Assembly (NCBI GenBank): GCA_965112735.1
Contig: OZ218952.1
Span: forward strand, 4,092,001 to 4,156,000
Length of the DNA stretch: 64,000 nt
Source: Phaeosaccion multiseriatum
Lineage: Eukaryota; Ochrophyta, other classes
Reading direction: 5' to 3'
Under the pieces are notes generated by a model. The model worked only from the letters and a program-made list of their open reading frames with translations. It ran no database searches and had not been told where the DNA came from. A program made the translations under genes and the position numbers. This document shows positions 54,204-64,000 of this stretch, one piece after another (the stretch's first letter is position 1; the number at the start of each line of letters is the position of its first letter).

Positions 54204-56773
54204 ATGGCTCGCCGCGTGTACGAAGAGAGGCGGTGGAGCCCGAGAGGAGAAATGGGCATGGCAGCTGCAGCAGACGTCCCCCAAGGTATACGGACTACCG
54301 TCTTAAACCCCCTCCACTATTTTCCTAATCCCAAACTCCTCGCTCCTCTGCTCCTCTGTTCCCTCGTGCGCAGGCGCTTCGTTTGTGCTGTTTCTGCTTG
54401 GACTTGTCTTCTTCTCCTTGGGCGTGTTCTACATCAACGCTAGCACCAAGGGCACGAGGGAGACTGAAGTGCTGCAGTACTCGGGAGCGATTAGCAACTG
54501 GACTGCCTTCCGACCGACGTTCGCGTCGTTGGCGCTCACCTACACTCTCAAGCTAAGTGGGGGAGGTGGGTACCTCACCGAGAAGTCGAATGGTACTGAA
54601 ACAACATCTGGGCTTGCTGCTGACGCACAGCTGTGGCCTGAAGAGGTGAGTGAGCCTTGCACACAGCCGTGAGATGGTCCACAACAAGTTCCCACCTCTC
54701 TATCATGGTGCTGCTTTTCTCTCTCTTTCTCTCTGGTTGTATCAATCTCTCCCTCCCTTCCTCAATCTCTGTTCCCTTCGCCGTGAACACGCAAAACCCC
54801 TCTCGTCGCCCATGAATCCCACAGGGGGTGGTAAGCACACATGGAGCTCTCAGGGTATCGACTGAAGGCGACCCCATATTCGACGAGGAGGCCGCTAATG
54901 ACGGTTCCATCTCCGGTGACCTCCCCACGTACAAGCCTCTCAAGTACGAAGGAGACGCATCGGCGCCAGAAGGAAAGCTCTTCAATTTTTCGGCAGCACC
55001 TTGGGTCGAGATTGAGGTAGACGCCGGGCATCGAAGTGGAGGGGGCGGGCCTTCGTCCACGTTCTCCACAGGCCCTTTCCCCAGCACCAGGGTCTATCAG
55101 GTGCGATATCTTCATCCCCCCACCTTGCTGCGGTTCGACCCGCCTGCTCGACAGGTCGGCCGCCAGCCAGATCTTCTCCTGCCGTCTGTCTTCCTACATT
55201 CTCCCTTTCCCCGTCCCCCTACCCTTTGGCATTGGCGCCCATCTCTCGGGGCGTCTCCGCCTTTGCCGCACCATCACACCCCCTCTGCCGCGACAGGTGT
55301 ACGCGCCAAAGCCTGCCCCAGAGACCAAGTGCAAGCAGATGCACCAAGGGCTCTATGACGTGGCTTCGGGCAAGTGCTTCGTGTACCAAAAGAGTTGAGT
55401 TCTGCAAAGGGCTGATGCGGGTACCGAGCAAGAGAGGGAGAGAAAGGAGGGGATAAAGAGTGTACTTCTGTATGACGTCGGGTGTCGATATAGCTCGAGA
55501 TATCTATTCCTTTCCCCACCCTCCACTAGATGTGTCCCAAGGCCTTCCCCATCATCTCCATGTCTCGTATCCCCGCCCCCAACCCGCGGCCTCATGTTCT
55601 TCTTCTTCTCTTGCATGTTGTGTCCCACATGGCTCAGTAAGCGGCATCTGTGTGCAGGTGGAAGCTGACCCATCTGGCCATTGGCAGCTCCACTCCGTGC
55701 TACTTGGAAATGACTCCTCTTCCGCCACGTCTCCTCCGTCCGTCGGGGCGGAGGCAGCCCTAGACCCTACTGGAGATGCTCCGACCTACGGTTGCGACCC
55801 AGGCGATGAGTGGTTTCCCGCACAGTATTCCACAGTCAAAGTGGAAGGGTACGACACGCGAGACGTGGTAGTACCGCCCATTGGATTGAACCGCATCAAG
55901 GTGAGTACAAGAGGAGAAAGCAATCGAATGGAACGACAAGGGAAGGGAGAGCACAGAGGGAGGAATCTTACTTTCGTCGGGATGAACTGCTGTGATTAGA
56001 TCGTCTTTCCCACCATACGACCCTTTCCCTCCCTTCCCCCCGCTCCCCTCTCCCACCTTTACTTGTGCTTCTTATGGTACTTGCTGTTTACTTTATGCGT
56101 TCCATTTCCCCTCCATCCCTCCTTGTTGTGACGCCAGGTACTTGTCCGGTCGAGGTACGACCCCTTCCTTCACCTCGAGGTGATGACAAACAGCACGGAC
56201 ACGCTGGCCCTCAGCAGCCGCAGCTCCCTCATTGCCGGTTGTACCTTCTTACTGCTCTCGGTGCTGCTCATGATCAACCCCGCCTGTCGCATCTACCAAA
56301 CCTGCTGCTGTGGACGAGAAGTGAGCGAGTACGAGAGAGACTCAACTTACTATGGCCGCCTCCGGGAAGACCACGTTTATGAGGAAGAAGAAGAAGACGA
56401 CGACGACGACGAGGACGAGGAGGAGCAGCAGCAGAAGGTTATCGTTTCATACAACGAGGCTGGAGGTGGCGGTGATGGTGGGGAAGTTTATGGCAAAGGG
56501 CGTTGGGGGGGGGGAGGACGTGCCTTCCAGAGGAGGAGTGAGGAAGACACCGAGCTCAGCGGCGAAGAATCTGAGTTTTGTAACAGCGCCCCTTCTGTGG
56601 TGAGGCACAGCGAGATTCAGATGACGGAGATGAGTCTCCGAGACCAAGACGACGGTGGTGGTGGTGGTAACAGTGGTGGTGGGAGGGGGGGGGGCGCATG
56701 GAGAAACGCACCAGGGTACCATCGAGTAGCCAGCCGAAGAGCCACCGCATCCAGCAGTAGCCTGCCTTCTTGA
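54204..56773 (+). CDS. Two-pass membrane protein with large non-cytosolic domain, family not recognised
   Basis: Six exons in phase: 54204-54285, 54374-54645, 54825-55100, 55297-55393, 55638-55900 and 56138-56773, giving 541 residues. A short basic N-terminus ('MARRVYEERRW') precedes TM1 ('ASFVLFLLGLVFFSLGVFYI', about 29-49). Roughly 310 residues follow with paired Cys ('ETKCKQMHQGLYDVASGKCF', 'SGICVQVEADPSGHWQL', 'YGCDPGDEW') and NxT/S sites, then TM2 (about 361-376, 'LIAGCTFLLLSVLLMI') after 'RYDPFLHLEVMT'. A Cys cluster (TCCCG) and an acidic, Gly-rich cytosolic tail complete it. Topology would be N-in/C-in with a lumenal or extracellular Cys-bridged domain. The exon 4-5 junction uses a weak donor (GTTGAG) and is the least sure. 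It is the first gene outside the palindrome. Confidence 0.72.
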
Positions 56774-57562
56774 TCCAGGCTGACTCTTTGGTGGTGGAAC
56801 AAAACCTGAGTCAGCTGCTGTACTCACGGACATGGGAAGAGGCGAGGCGCGGCGCATGAGACAATCGATCGAGGTGACAGCTGTCGAAGACTGTCAACGT
56901 GAAAGCTCTCGAAGACCCGAGTCGACTTGACTGAAGGGAAGGGGAGGGGGGGTGCTCTGCTTACTGCACATGGGGCATACACAGCCCCCGGGGCGAAAGT
57001 ATAGCGTGCCCTTGTGGCTGAGTGACGTCTGGGAGCGACTGGTCTCTCTGCCGTCACTGCCAGTCCAGACCTTATTGAGAACTGGCGAGCGCAAGTGCTG
57101 GCAGGAGGAATTAGCGCCGGTTGGCACGAACGCCTTGGACCTTGGGGGCGTCGGTTTTCCGCTCCTTCTCGTTCGTTGGATGGTCCTACAGAAGGGGAAG
57201 AGAGGGGTGGTAGGGTAGTCAGCCAGCAGAACGAGGCATCTGAACCTTGTTTCCATCCCCCCTGTGGTCGACTGTGGAGGTCTGTTCGTCCTGTGAGGGG
57301 AGGAGGGAGGAGGGCGAAGGGCATGATATGCAAGGGCCACCTCGCAAGGAGCGGAGCGGGGAGGGAGGGCGATAGGGCGGCAGGCGATGTGAAAGCCCGC
57401 CCTGAAACTGAAACTGAAACTGAAACTGAAACCGTAAATTCAACGACTTGCGTTTAGACCGCCCCGCCAACAAAAGAAACACCTACTGTGCATCGGTCCC
57501 TGCTGATCTGAGCCAGATGTTTTCACAAGCAGAATCGCACTGCATACTGCGCAGGAGCAACG
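56774..57562. other. Intergenic region upstream of the tandem-exon gene
   Basis: No credible gene: frames on both strands are short and low in complexity. It ends with five CTGAAA hexamers (57402-57432) about 130 bp before the next ATG. Confidence 0.5.
57402..57432 (+). promoter_or_regulatory. CTGAAA hexamer array upstream of the tandem-exon gene
   Basis: Five consecutive CTGAAA units. The same hexamer, two to three units, occurs about 70 bp above the TFxP-gene ATG (24852-24868) and, on the other strand, in each repeat-unit intron of the gene at 57563 (near 59877, 61316 and 62755). The placement suggests a promoter element or a spreading simple repeat. Function is inferred only from position. 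Confidence 0.35.
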
Positions 57563-60500
57563 ATGAAGAAATCTCTTCTCCCAGGGCTTGTGCTTCTGGT
57601 CGGGTTGGCGGCGGCCAGCGACAGGAGCGACAGCGGGTATCCTGCAGGAAAGAGAAGCCTCAGGGGGGCATCCATTTCGGCCGAACAAGCCCACGAACAA
57701 AGCCGGGTGCATCGTCCCGCCCTCAGGGGAGCATCGATTCCGGTCGTGGAGCAAACCCAAACGAAGTATAAGGCCTGCACTTCCCACAGCAGAGCGCCCT
57801 CCGCCGCCTCGAAGCTGCGGCGGGATCTAGGCTCCGAAGCGATAGGCGAGGTGAGGAGTAGAGGGGAAGGCGCAAGCTGCGTCTACCACAAAGCGAGACA
57901 TTCGTCCTTAGACCATCCCGCTCTCCGTAGCATGTCCTGCTGGAGTTAACTCATCCCTCTTCAAATTCGCTCCCCGCTGCTTGTTGGCCCTCGCTCGGGA
58001 ACCTCCTGACGTCGTTCGAGGGATGCCACAAGGTGTCCTTCAGTGATCCTAGTCGGGACGTGGCGTGCTTCACCGTCTTTGCCCCCGTGGAGTACGGCCA
58101 ATCCCTGCTCGCCCTCCCCCAAGAGAAGGACCTGAACAGGTAGGTGTGTGTTTGTGTGTGGTAGGGACTAAGAGACGCACGACTAGACTTCGCTGGGCGC
58201 TCTCGCTGCTCCTGCTGCCTTGGTGCCTCCGCTCTAGTCTCCAGCGTACGATTCTTACGATGTCTCCGTCCCCCTCGGCTAATACAACTTGGCCTGACTG
58301 GCTGGCTCACTTGCCTCGCTCTTTGATTTTCCGCCATACTGCTCCGGGTCTATCGCAGCGTTGAGACCCTCCCCAAGGGCCGCCACTCCTTACGCAAGCT
58401 TCAACTGTAAGTGCGTGGAATTGTAATTGGGGTTGGGATAGCTAAGCACGACTGCGAGTAACGAATAGCACCGCGAATAGCACCGGTCGATCAGTGTTGT
58501 GGTGCGTACGTAGCTACACAATTATCTCGGCGGGGGGGGGGCGTTCCGCTTTGCAATGTAAAGTGTGCGTCCTTTTGTTTCCTCCCCTCGACCGCTGCTC
58601 GCTCCTCTACCCGGCCCCTGCTTGCCTGACCCTCTCCTCGCCCCTCCCCTTGTCCTCCGCTGTCGTACCCTCGTGTCTTGCGCCTGCAGCGGGGACACAG
58701 AAACCATCACCGTGGACTTTGACGTCATCCTCACTATCCATGATGACTTTATGGGCGACGATGACGGCGACGATGACGGCGACGACGACAACAACGACTA
58801 CAACGACGACTACAGCAACTACAAGTACAACGACGGCACCGACAGTGGAAGTGGAAGGGGTCTTCTGCGTCGGCTGGCGGAGGGGGATGTGCCTACCTCA
58901 GACTTAAGTGAAGGTCTTCAGGGATTCTTGGACGATGAAGCACAGGACGTGGCGGATGTTGTGAGCGCTGATGACTACAGCGTCCAAGACTTGTCCATGG
59001 TCGAGATGGCCGACATCGATAGCCTCGCCGACACGACGTCTTACAGTGTGAGCTTCGGAATGGTCTTCGTCGTACCCGCGAGCGTGGATGCCCAAGATTC
59101 AGCGGGACAGCTCATCATCAGCAGCATGGTGGACGCATTTGCGGATTTTAGAGAAGATACTGGAGGCGCCGTCGACCTTACCATTGTGAGTGCCAGCACC
59201 CGCGCACCCACTGAGACCGTCACCATCACCATCGACTATGAAGGCAGCCTCATCCTTTCCGTCGATAACGTACTTCCGTCTGAGTTGGATGCGGCTCTTA
59301 GGAGCTTCGTGGAAGACATGGCAGAACTTGTGGCGGACGCCTTGGACACGATAGCAGAGGCGGTGGTGGGCACTTACGGTCCTGTTGACTACGCTGTCCA
59401 AGACTTCTCCATGGTCGAGACGGCCGACGCCAACAACCTCCCCGACACGACGTATTGCAGTCTGAGCTACACAATGGCCTTCATCGTGCCCGCGGGTATT
59501 GATCCCGACCCGGCAGGACTCGTCTTCAGCACCACGGAGACCATCAAGCAGTCAATTGTGGATCAGGTCAACAATGACATCATCAATTATACCTTTGTCA
59601 GCACCGCGCTCCATTCTGCCCCAACACCGGTGTCATTTCCAGCGTCTTTTTCAGACACTGGTGCGCCAACACCGGCGCCAGCTTTCGATGAAGTATCGTT
59701 TCCATCCACTTCCTGGGAGACCTTTGCGCCAACAAGTGCACCAACACCGACGCCAGCGTCCTTTCTGTGAGTACTCCCCGCCTCTGTCGAGGGTCTGTAA
59801 GCACTATGATGGGGTTAATAGGTGTATCAGGTGCATACATGGACTAGCACATGGGTTTAGGGGCGCAGCGGTGATTTCAGTTTCAGTTTCGATAGGGACT
59901 CCTCTGTTTGCCCCACCCCCGCCCGACTGTCGTTCGCTCCTCGCCCTCCTCCGTCATGCTCTCCTCATCTCGAGGGCTAAAAGGGTGACCCTTTGCAGAG
60001 TGTGCGTCCCTTTGCTTGCCCATCTCGACCGCTGCTCGCTCCTCTACCCGGCCCCTGCTTGCCTGACCCTCTCCTCACCCCTCCCCTTGTCCTCCGATGT
60101 CGTACCCTCGTGTCTTGCGCCTGCAGCGGGGACACAGAAACCATCACCGTGGACTTTGACGTCATCGTCAATGTCCATGACGACTTTATGGGCGACGATG
60201 ACGGCGACGACGACTTCAGCAACTACAATGACGACTACTACAACGACGGCAGGAGTGGCAGAAGGGGTCTTCTGCGTCGGCTGGCGGAGGGGGATGCGCC
60301 TACCTCCGACTTGAGTAAAGAGCTTCAGCTCTTCCTAGACGATGAAGCACGGGATATGGCGGGTGTTGTGAGCGCTGTGGACTACAGCGTTCAAGACTTC
60401 TTCATGGTCGAGACGGCCGACATCGATGGCCTCCCCGACACGACATCTTACAGTGTGAGCTTCGCCATGGTCTTCACTGTGCCTGTGGGCGTTGACACCA

Positions 60501-63500
60501 ACTCAGCCGGAGGGCTCGTGGTCAGTAGCATGGCAGAGATACTTGGGAATGTCGGAGAAGCGACTCAAGGCGCCGTCGAGGTTACCATTGTGACTGCCAG
60601 CACCCGCGCACCCATTGAGCCCGACACCATCACCATCAGCGTCGACATTGAAACCCTTGTCAACCTTCACGACGACGCCGGACCTTCGGATGAAGTGGAG
60701 CGTCGGCTGGCGGAGGGAGATGCACCCCCCGTAGCCATCAGCGCCGCTGTTGGGGGCCTCTTGGACACGATAGCAGAGGCGGTGGGAGATGCCTTGGACG
60801 AGATCACTTCCGGCGCTGCTGCCGTCGGCGTTGAAAGCTTCTCCATGGTCGAGACGGCCGACGCCGACGGCCTCCCCGACACGACGTCTTACCGTCTGAG
60901 CTACACAATGGTCTTCGTCGTGCCCGCGGGTATTGATCCCGACCCGGCAGACCTCGTCGTCACCACCACGGTCATGGTCCAGGAGTCAATTGTGGATCAG
61001 ATGGAAGGGGTCGAGGTTGCCATGATCAGTGCCACCCCCTCTGTACTCACCGCTACCCCAACACCGGTGTCATTGCCAGCGTCATTTTCAGACACTGGTG
61101 CGCCAACACCGGCGCCAGCTTTCGATGAAGTATCGTTTCCATCCACTTCCTGGGAGACCTTTGCGCCAACAAGTGCGCCAACACCGACGCCAGCGTCCTA
61201 TCTGTGAGTACTCCCCCGCCTCTGTCGAGGGTCTGTAAGCACTGTGATGAGGCTAATAGGTGTATCAGGTGCATACATGGACTAGCACACGGGTTTAGGG
61301 GCGCAGCGGTGATTTCAGTTTCAGTTTCGATAGGGACTCCTCTGTTTGCCCCACCCCCGCCCGACTGTCGCTCGCTCCTCGCCCCCCCTCCGTCATGCTC
61401 TCCTCATCTCGAGGGCTAAAAGGGTGACCCTTTGCAGAGTGTGCGTCCCTTTGCTTGCCCCTCTCGACCGCTGCTCGCTCCTCTACCCGGCCCCTGCTTG
61501 CCTGACCCTCTCCTCGCCCCTCCCCTTGTCCTCCGCTGTCGTACCCTCGTGTCTTGCGCCTGCAGCGGGGACACAGAAACCATCACCGTGGACTTTGACG
61601 TCATCGTCAATGTCCATGGTGACTTTATGGGCGACGATGACGGCCACGACGACTTCAGCAACTACAATGACGACTACTACAACGACGGCAGGAGTGGCAG
61701 AAGGGGTCTTCTGCGTCGGCTGGCGGAGGGGGATGCGCCTACCTCCGACTTGAGTAAAGAGCTTCAGCTCTTCCTAGACGATGAAGCACGGGATATGGCG
61801 GGTGTTGTGAGCGCTGTGGACTACAGCGTTCAAGACTTCTTCATGGTCGAGACGGCCGACATCGATGGCCTCCCCGACACGACATCTTACAGTGTGAGCT
61901 TCGCCATGGTCTTCACTGTGCCTGTGGGCGTTGACACCAACTCAGCCGGAGGGCTTGTGGTCAGTAGCATGGCAGAGATACTTGGGAATGTCGGAGAAGC
62001 GACTCAAGGCGCCGTCGAGGTTACCATTGTGACTGCCAGCACCCGCGCACCCATTGAGCCCGACAACATCACCATCAGCGTCGACATTGAAACCCTTGTC
62101 AACCTTCACGACGACGCCGGACCTTCGGATGAAGTGGAGCGTCGGCTGGCGGAGGGAGATGCACCCCCCGTAGCCATCAGCGCCGCTGTTGGGGGCCTCT
62201 TGGACACGATAGCAGAGGCGGTGGGAGATGCCTTGGACGAGATCGCTTCCGGCGCTGCTGCCGTCGGCGTTGAAAGCTTCTCCATGGTCGAGACGGCCGA
62301 CGCCGACGGCCTCCCCGACACGACGTCTTACCGTCTGAGCTACACAATGGTCTTCGTCGTGCCCGCGGGTATTGATCCCGACCCGGCAGACCTCGTCGTC
62401 ACCACCACGGTCATGGTCCAGGAGTCAATTGTGGATCAGATGGAAGGGGTCGAGGTTGCCATGATCAGTGCCACCCCCTCTGTACTCACCGCTACCCCAA
62501 CACCGGTGTCATTGCCAGCGTCATTTTCAGACACTGGTGCGCCAACACCGGCGCCAGCTTTCGATGAAGTATCGTTTCCATCCACTTCCTGGGAGACCTT
62601 TGCGCCAACAAGTGCGCCAACACCGACGCCAGCGTCCTATCTGTGAGTACTCCCCCGCCTCTGTCGAGGGTCTGTAAGCACTGTGATGAGGCTAATAGGT
62701 GTATCAGGTGCATACATGGACTAGCACACGGGTTTAGGGGCGCAGCGGTGATTTCAGTTTCAGTTTCGATAGGGACTCCTCTGTTTGCCCCACCCCCGCC
62801 CGACTGTCGCTCGCTCCTCGCCCCCCTCCGTCATGCTCTCCTCATCTCGAGGGCTAAAAGGGTGACCCTTTGCAGAGTGTGCGTCCCTTTGCTTGCCCCT
62901 CTCGACCGCTGCTCGCTCCTCTACCCGGCCCCTGCTTGCCTGACCCTCTCCTCGCCCCTCCCCTTGTCCTCCGCTGTCGTACCCTCGTGTCTTGCGCCTG
63001 CAGCGGGGACACAGAAACCATCACCGTGGACTTTGACGTCATCGTCAATGTCCATGATGACTTTATGGGCGACGATGACGGCCACGACGACTTCAGCAAC
63101 TACAATGACGACTACTACAACGACGGCAGGAGTGGCAGAAGGGGTCTTCTGCGTCGGCTGGCGGAGGGGGATGCGCCTACCTCCGACTTGAGTAAAGAGC
63201 TTCAGCTCTTCCTAGACGATGAAGCACGGGATATGGCGGGTGTTGTGAGCGCTGTGGACTACAGCGTTCAAGACTTCTTCATGGTCGAGACGGCCGACAT
63301 CGATGGCCTCCCCGACACGACATCTTACAGTGTGAGCTTCGCCATGGTCTTCACTGTGCCTGTGGGCGTTGACACCAACTCAGCCGGAGGGCTCGTGGTC
63401 AGTAGCATGGCAGAGATACTTGGGAATGTCGGAGAAGCGACTCAAGGCGCCGTCGAGGTTACCATTGTGACTGCCAGCACCCGCGCACCCATTGAGCCCG

Positions 63501-63967
63501 ACACCATCACCATCAGCGTCGACATTGAAACCCTTGTCAACCTTCACGACGACGCCGGACCTTCGGATGAAGTGGAGCGTCGGCTGGCGGAGGGAGATGC
63601 ACCCCCCGTAGCCATCAGCGCCGCTGTTGGGGGCCTCTTGGACACGATAGCAGAGGCGGTGGGAGATGCCTTGGACGAGATCGCTTCCGGCGCTGCTGCC
63701 GTCGGCGTTGAAAGCTTCTCCATGGTCGAGACGGCAGACGCCGACGGCCTCCCCGACACGACGTCTTACAGTCTGAGCTACACAATGGTCTTCGTCGTGC
63801 CCGCGGGTATTGATCCCGACCCGGCAGACCTCGTCGTCACCACCACGGTCATGGTCCAGGAGTCAATTGTGGATCAGATGGAAGGGGTCGAGGTTGCCAT
63901 GATCAGTGCCACCCCCTCTGTACTCACCGCTGCCCCGACACCGGCACCCACCCCAGCGTCAACTCCG
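57563..63967 (+). CDS. Secreted protein built of tandemly duplicated 359-residue exons (3' end beyond window)
   Basis: Exons: 57563-57850, 57931-58139, 58359-58406, 58690-59766, 60127-61203, 61566-62642 and 63004-63967, continuing right of the window. Exon 1 starts with a signal peptide (MKKSLLPGLVLLVGLAAAS). Exons 2-3 add a Cys-containing segment ('FEGCHKVSFSDPSRDVACFT'). Exons 4-6 are each 1,077 bp with the same phase, so duplication keeps the frame. Each unit has two related subdomains with 'SVQDFxMVETADxDGLPDTT' and 'SYxxSFxMVFxVPxGxD', an Asp/Asn/Tyr-rich insert, 'RRLAEGD' linkers and a Thr/Pro-rich stalk ('PTSAPTPTP'). The subdomains look like small alpha/beta modules, perhaps SEA-like, a weak guess. 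The Thr/Pro stalks suggest O-glycosylated cell-surface or wall material. Exon 7 ends differently, with a GTAAGC donor after 'PTPAPTPAS'. Confidence 0.75.
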
Positions 63968-64000
63968 GTAAGCAATGGCCATACATGTCTCTTCACGCGA
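58690..64000 (+). repeat. Tandem array of exon-intron units, period about 1,438 bp
   Basis: Unit starts at the splice acceptors are 58690, 60127, 61566 and 63004 (spacings 1437, 1439, 1438). The units beginning at 60127 and 61566 differ by only a handful of bases, including their introns. The first unit is clearly more divergent. The fourth is near-identical to 60127/61566 until its last about 60 bp, where a new Thr/Pro end and splice donor appear. Recent unequal crossing-over or replication slippage is the simplest explanation. Confidence 0.95.

Noticed and set aside
57650-57740. RxLR-like effector motif (SLRG, ALRG) in the tandem-exon protein
   Set aside because: Spacing after the signal peptide and context do not match RxLR effectors; two short Leu-Arg strings in a basic stretch are expected by chance.

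Overview
This is a 64 kb window of nuclear DNA from a GC-rich eukaryote. Its genes are split by short GT-AG introns (about 70-830 bp), coding exons carry homopolymer tracts (poly-Gly, poly-Ser, poly-Glu), and purine/pyrimidine microsatellites are everywhere. There is an intron-containing tRNA-Tyr and no bacterial-style operon. Thr/Pro-rich 'PTPTP' stalks, a plant-like tRNase Z and the dense gene packing suggest a unicellular alga or stramenopile, possibly eustigmatophyte-like. That placement is inference. All exon boundaries were read by eye from splice-site consensus and reading-phase agreement; none is supported by transcripts.

Layout: (1) 1-11074 (+), the 3' 2,937 codons of a Rav1/DMXL-type V-ATPase assembly protein with seven FGxFD repeats and a C-terminal C2-like domain. 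(2) 11693-13402 (+), an ankyrin-repeat protein. (3) 13632-17395 (-), a membrane-anchored GH85 endo-beta-N-acetylglucosaminidase. (4) 17396-20608, a gene-poor stretch with a tRNA-Tyr(GTA), two kinds of terminal-inverted-repeat element and a 0.5 kb GGGA microsatellite. (5) 20609-24781 (-), a 12-exon protein of 'TFxP' repeats. (6) 25220-28788 (-), a secreted Cys-rich repeat protein. (7) 29186-29678, a second copy of the first transposon family, with a 6-bp target duplication. (8) 29701-33068 (-), an ankyrin-tRNase Z fusion, divergent from (9) 33576-36273 (+), a PCID2/Thp1-like TREX-2 subunit. (10) 36514-36935 (-), a Pkr1-like V-ATPase assembly protein.

(11) 37308-54077 is a near-perfect inverted duplication: two arms of about 8.3 kb around an 87-bp spacer. 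Each arm holds a seven-exon gene that I reconstruct as one 1,374-residue protein: EF-hand, globin, heme-oxygenase-like diiron oxidase, SAM methyltransferase and TauD-like Fe(II)/2-oxoglutarate dioxygenase. Each arm also holds a chromodomain fragment and a broken GIY-YIG/zinc-knuckle gene. The left arm's copy is open. The right arm's copy has a 32-bp deletion that creates an immediate stop. This fused oxygen-chemistry enzyme in a head-to-head palindrome is the most unusual thing in the window.

(12) 54204-56773 (+), a two-pass membrane protein of unknown family. (13) 57563 to beyond the right edge (+), a secreted protein built from tandemly duplicated 1,077-bp exons (period about 1,438 bp including intron).

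Functional links: two V-ATPase assembly factors (Rav1-like, Pkr1-like) lie about 26 kb apart, and tRNase Z and the mRNA-export factor share a divergent promoter region. The other genes show no obvious pathway relation.
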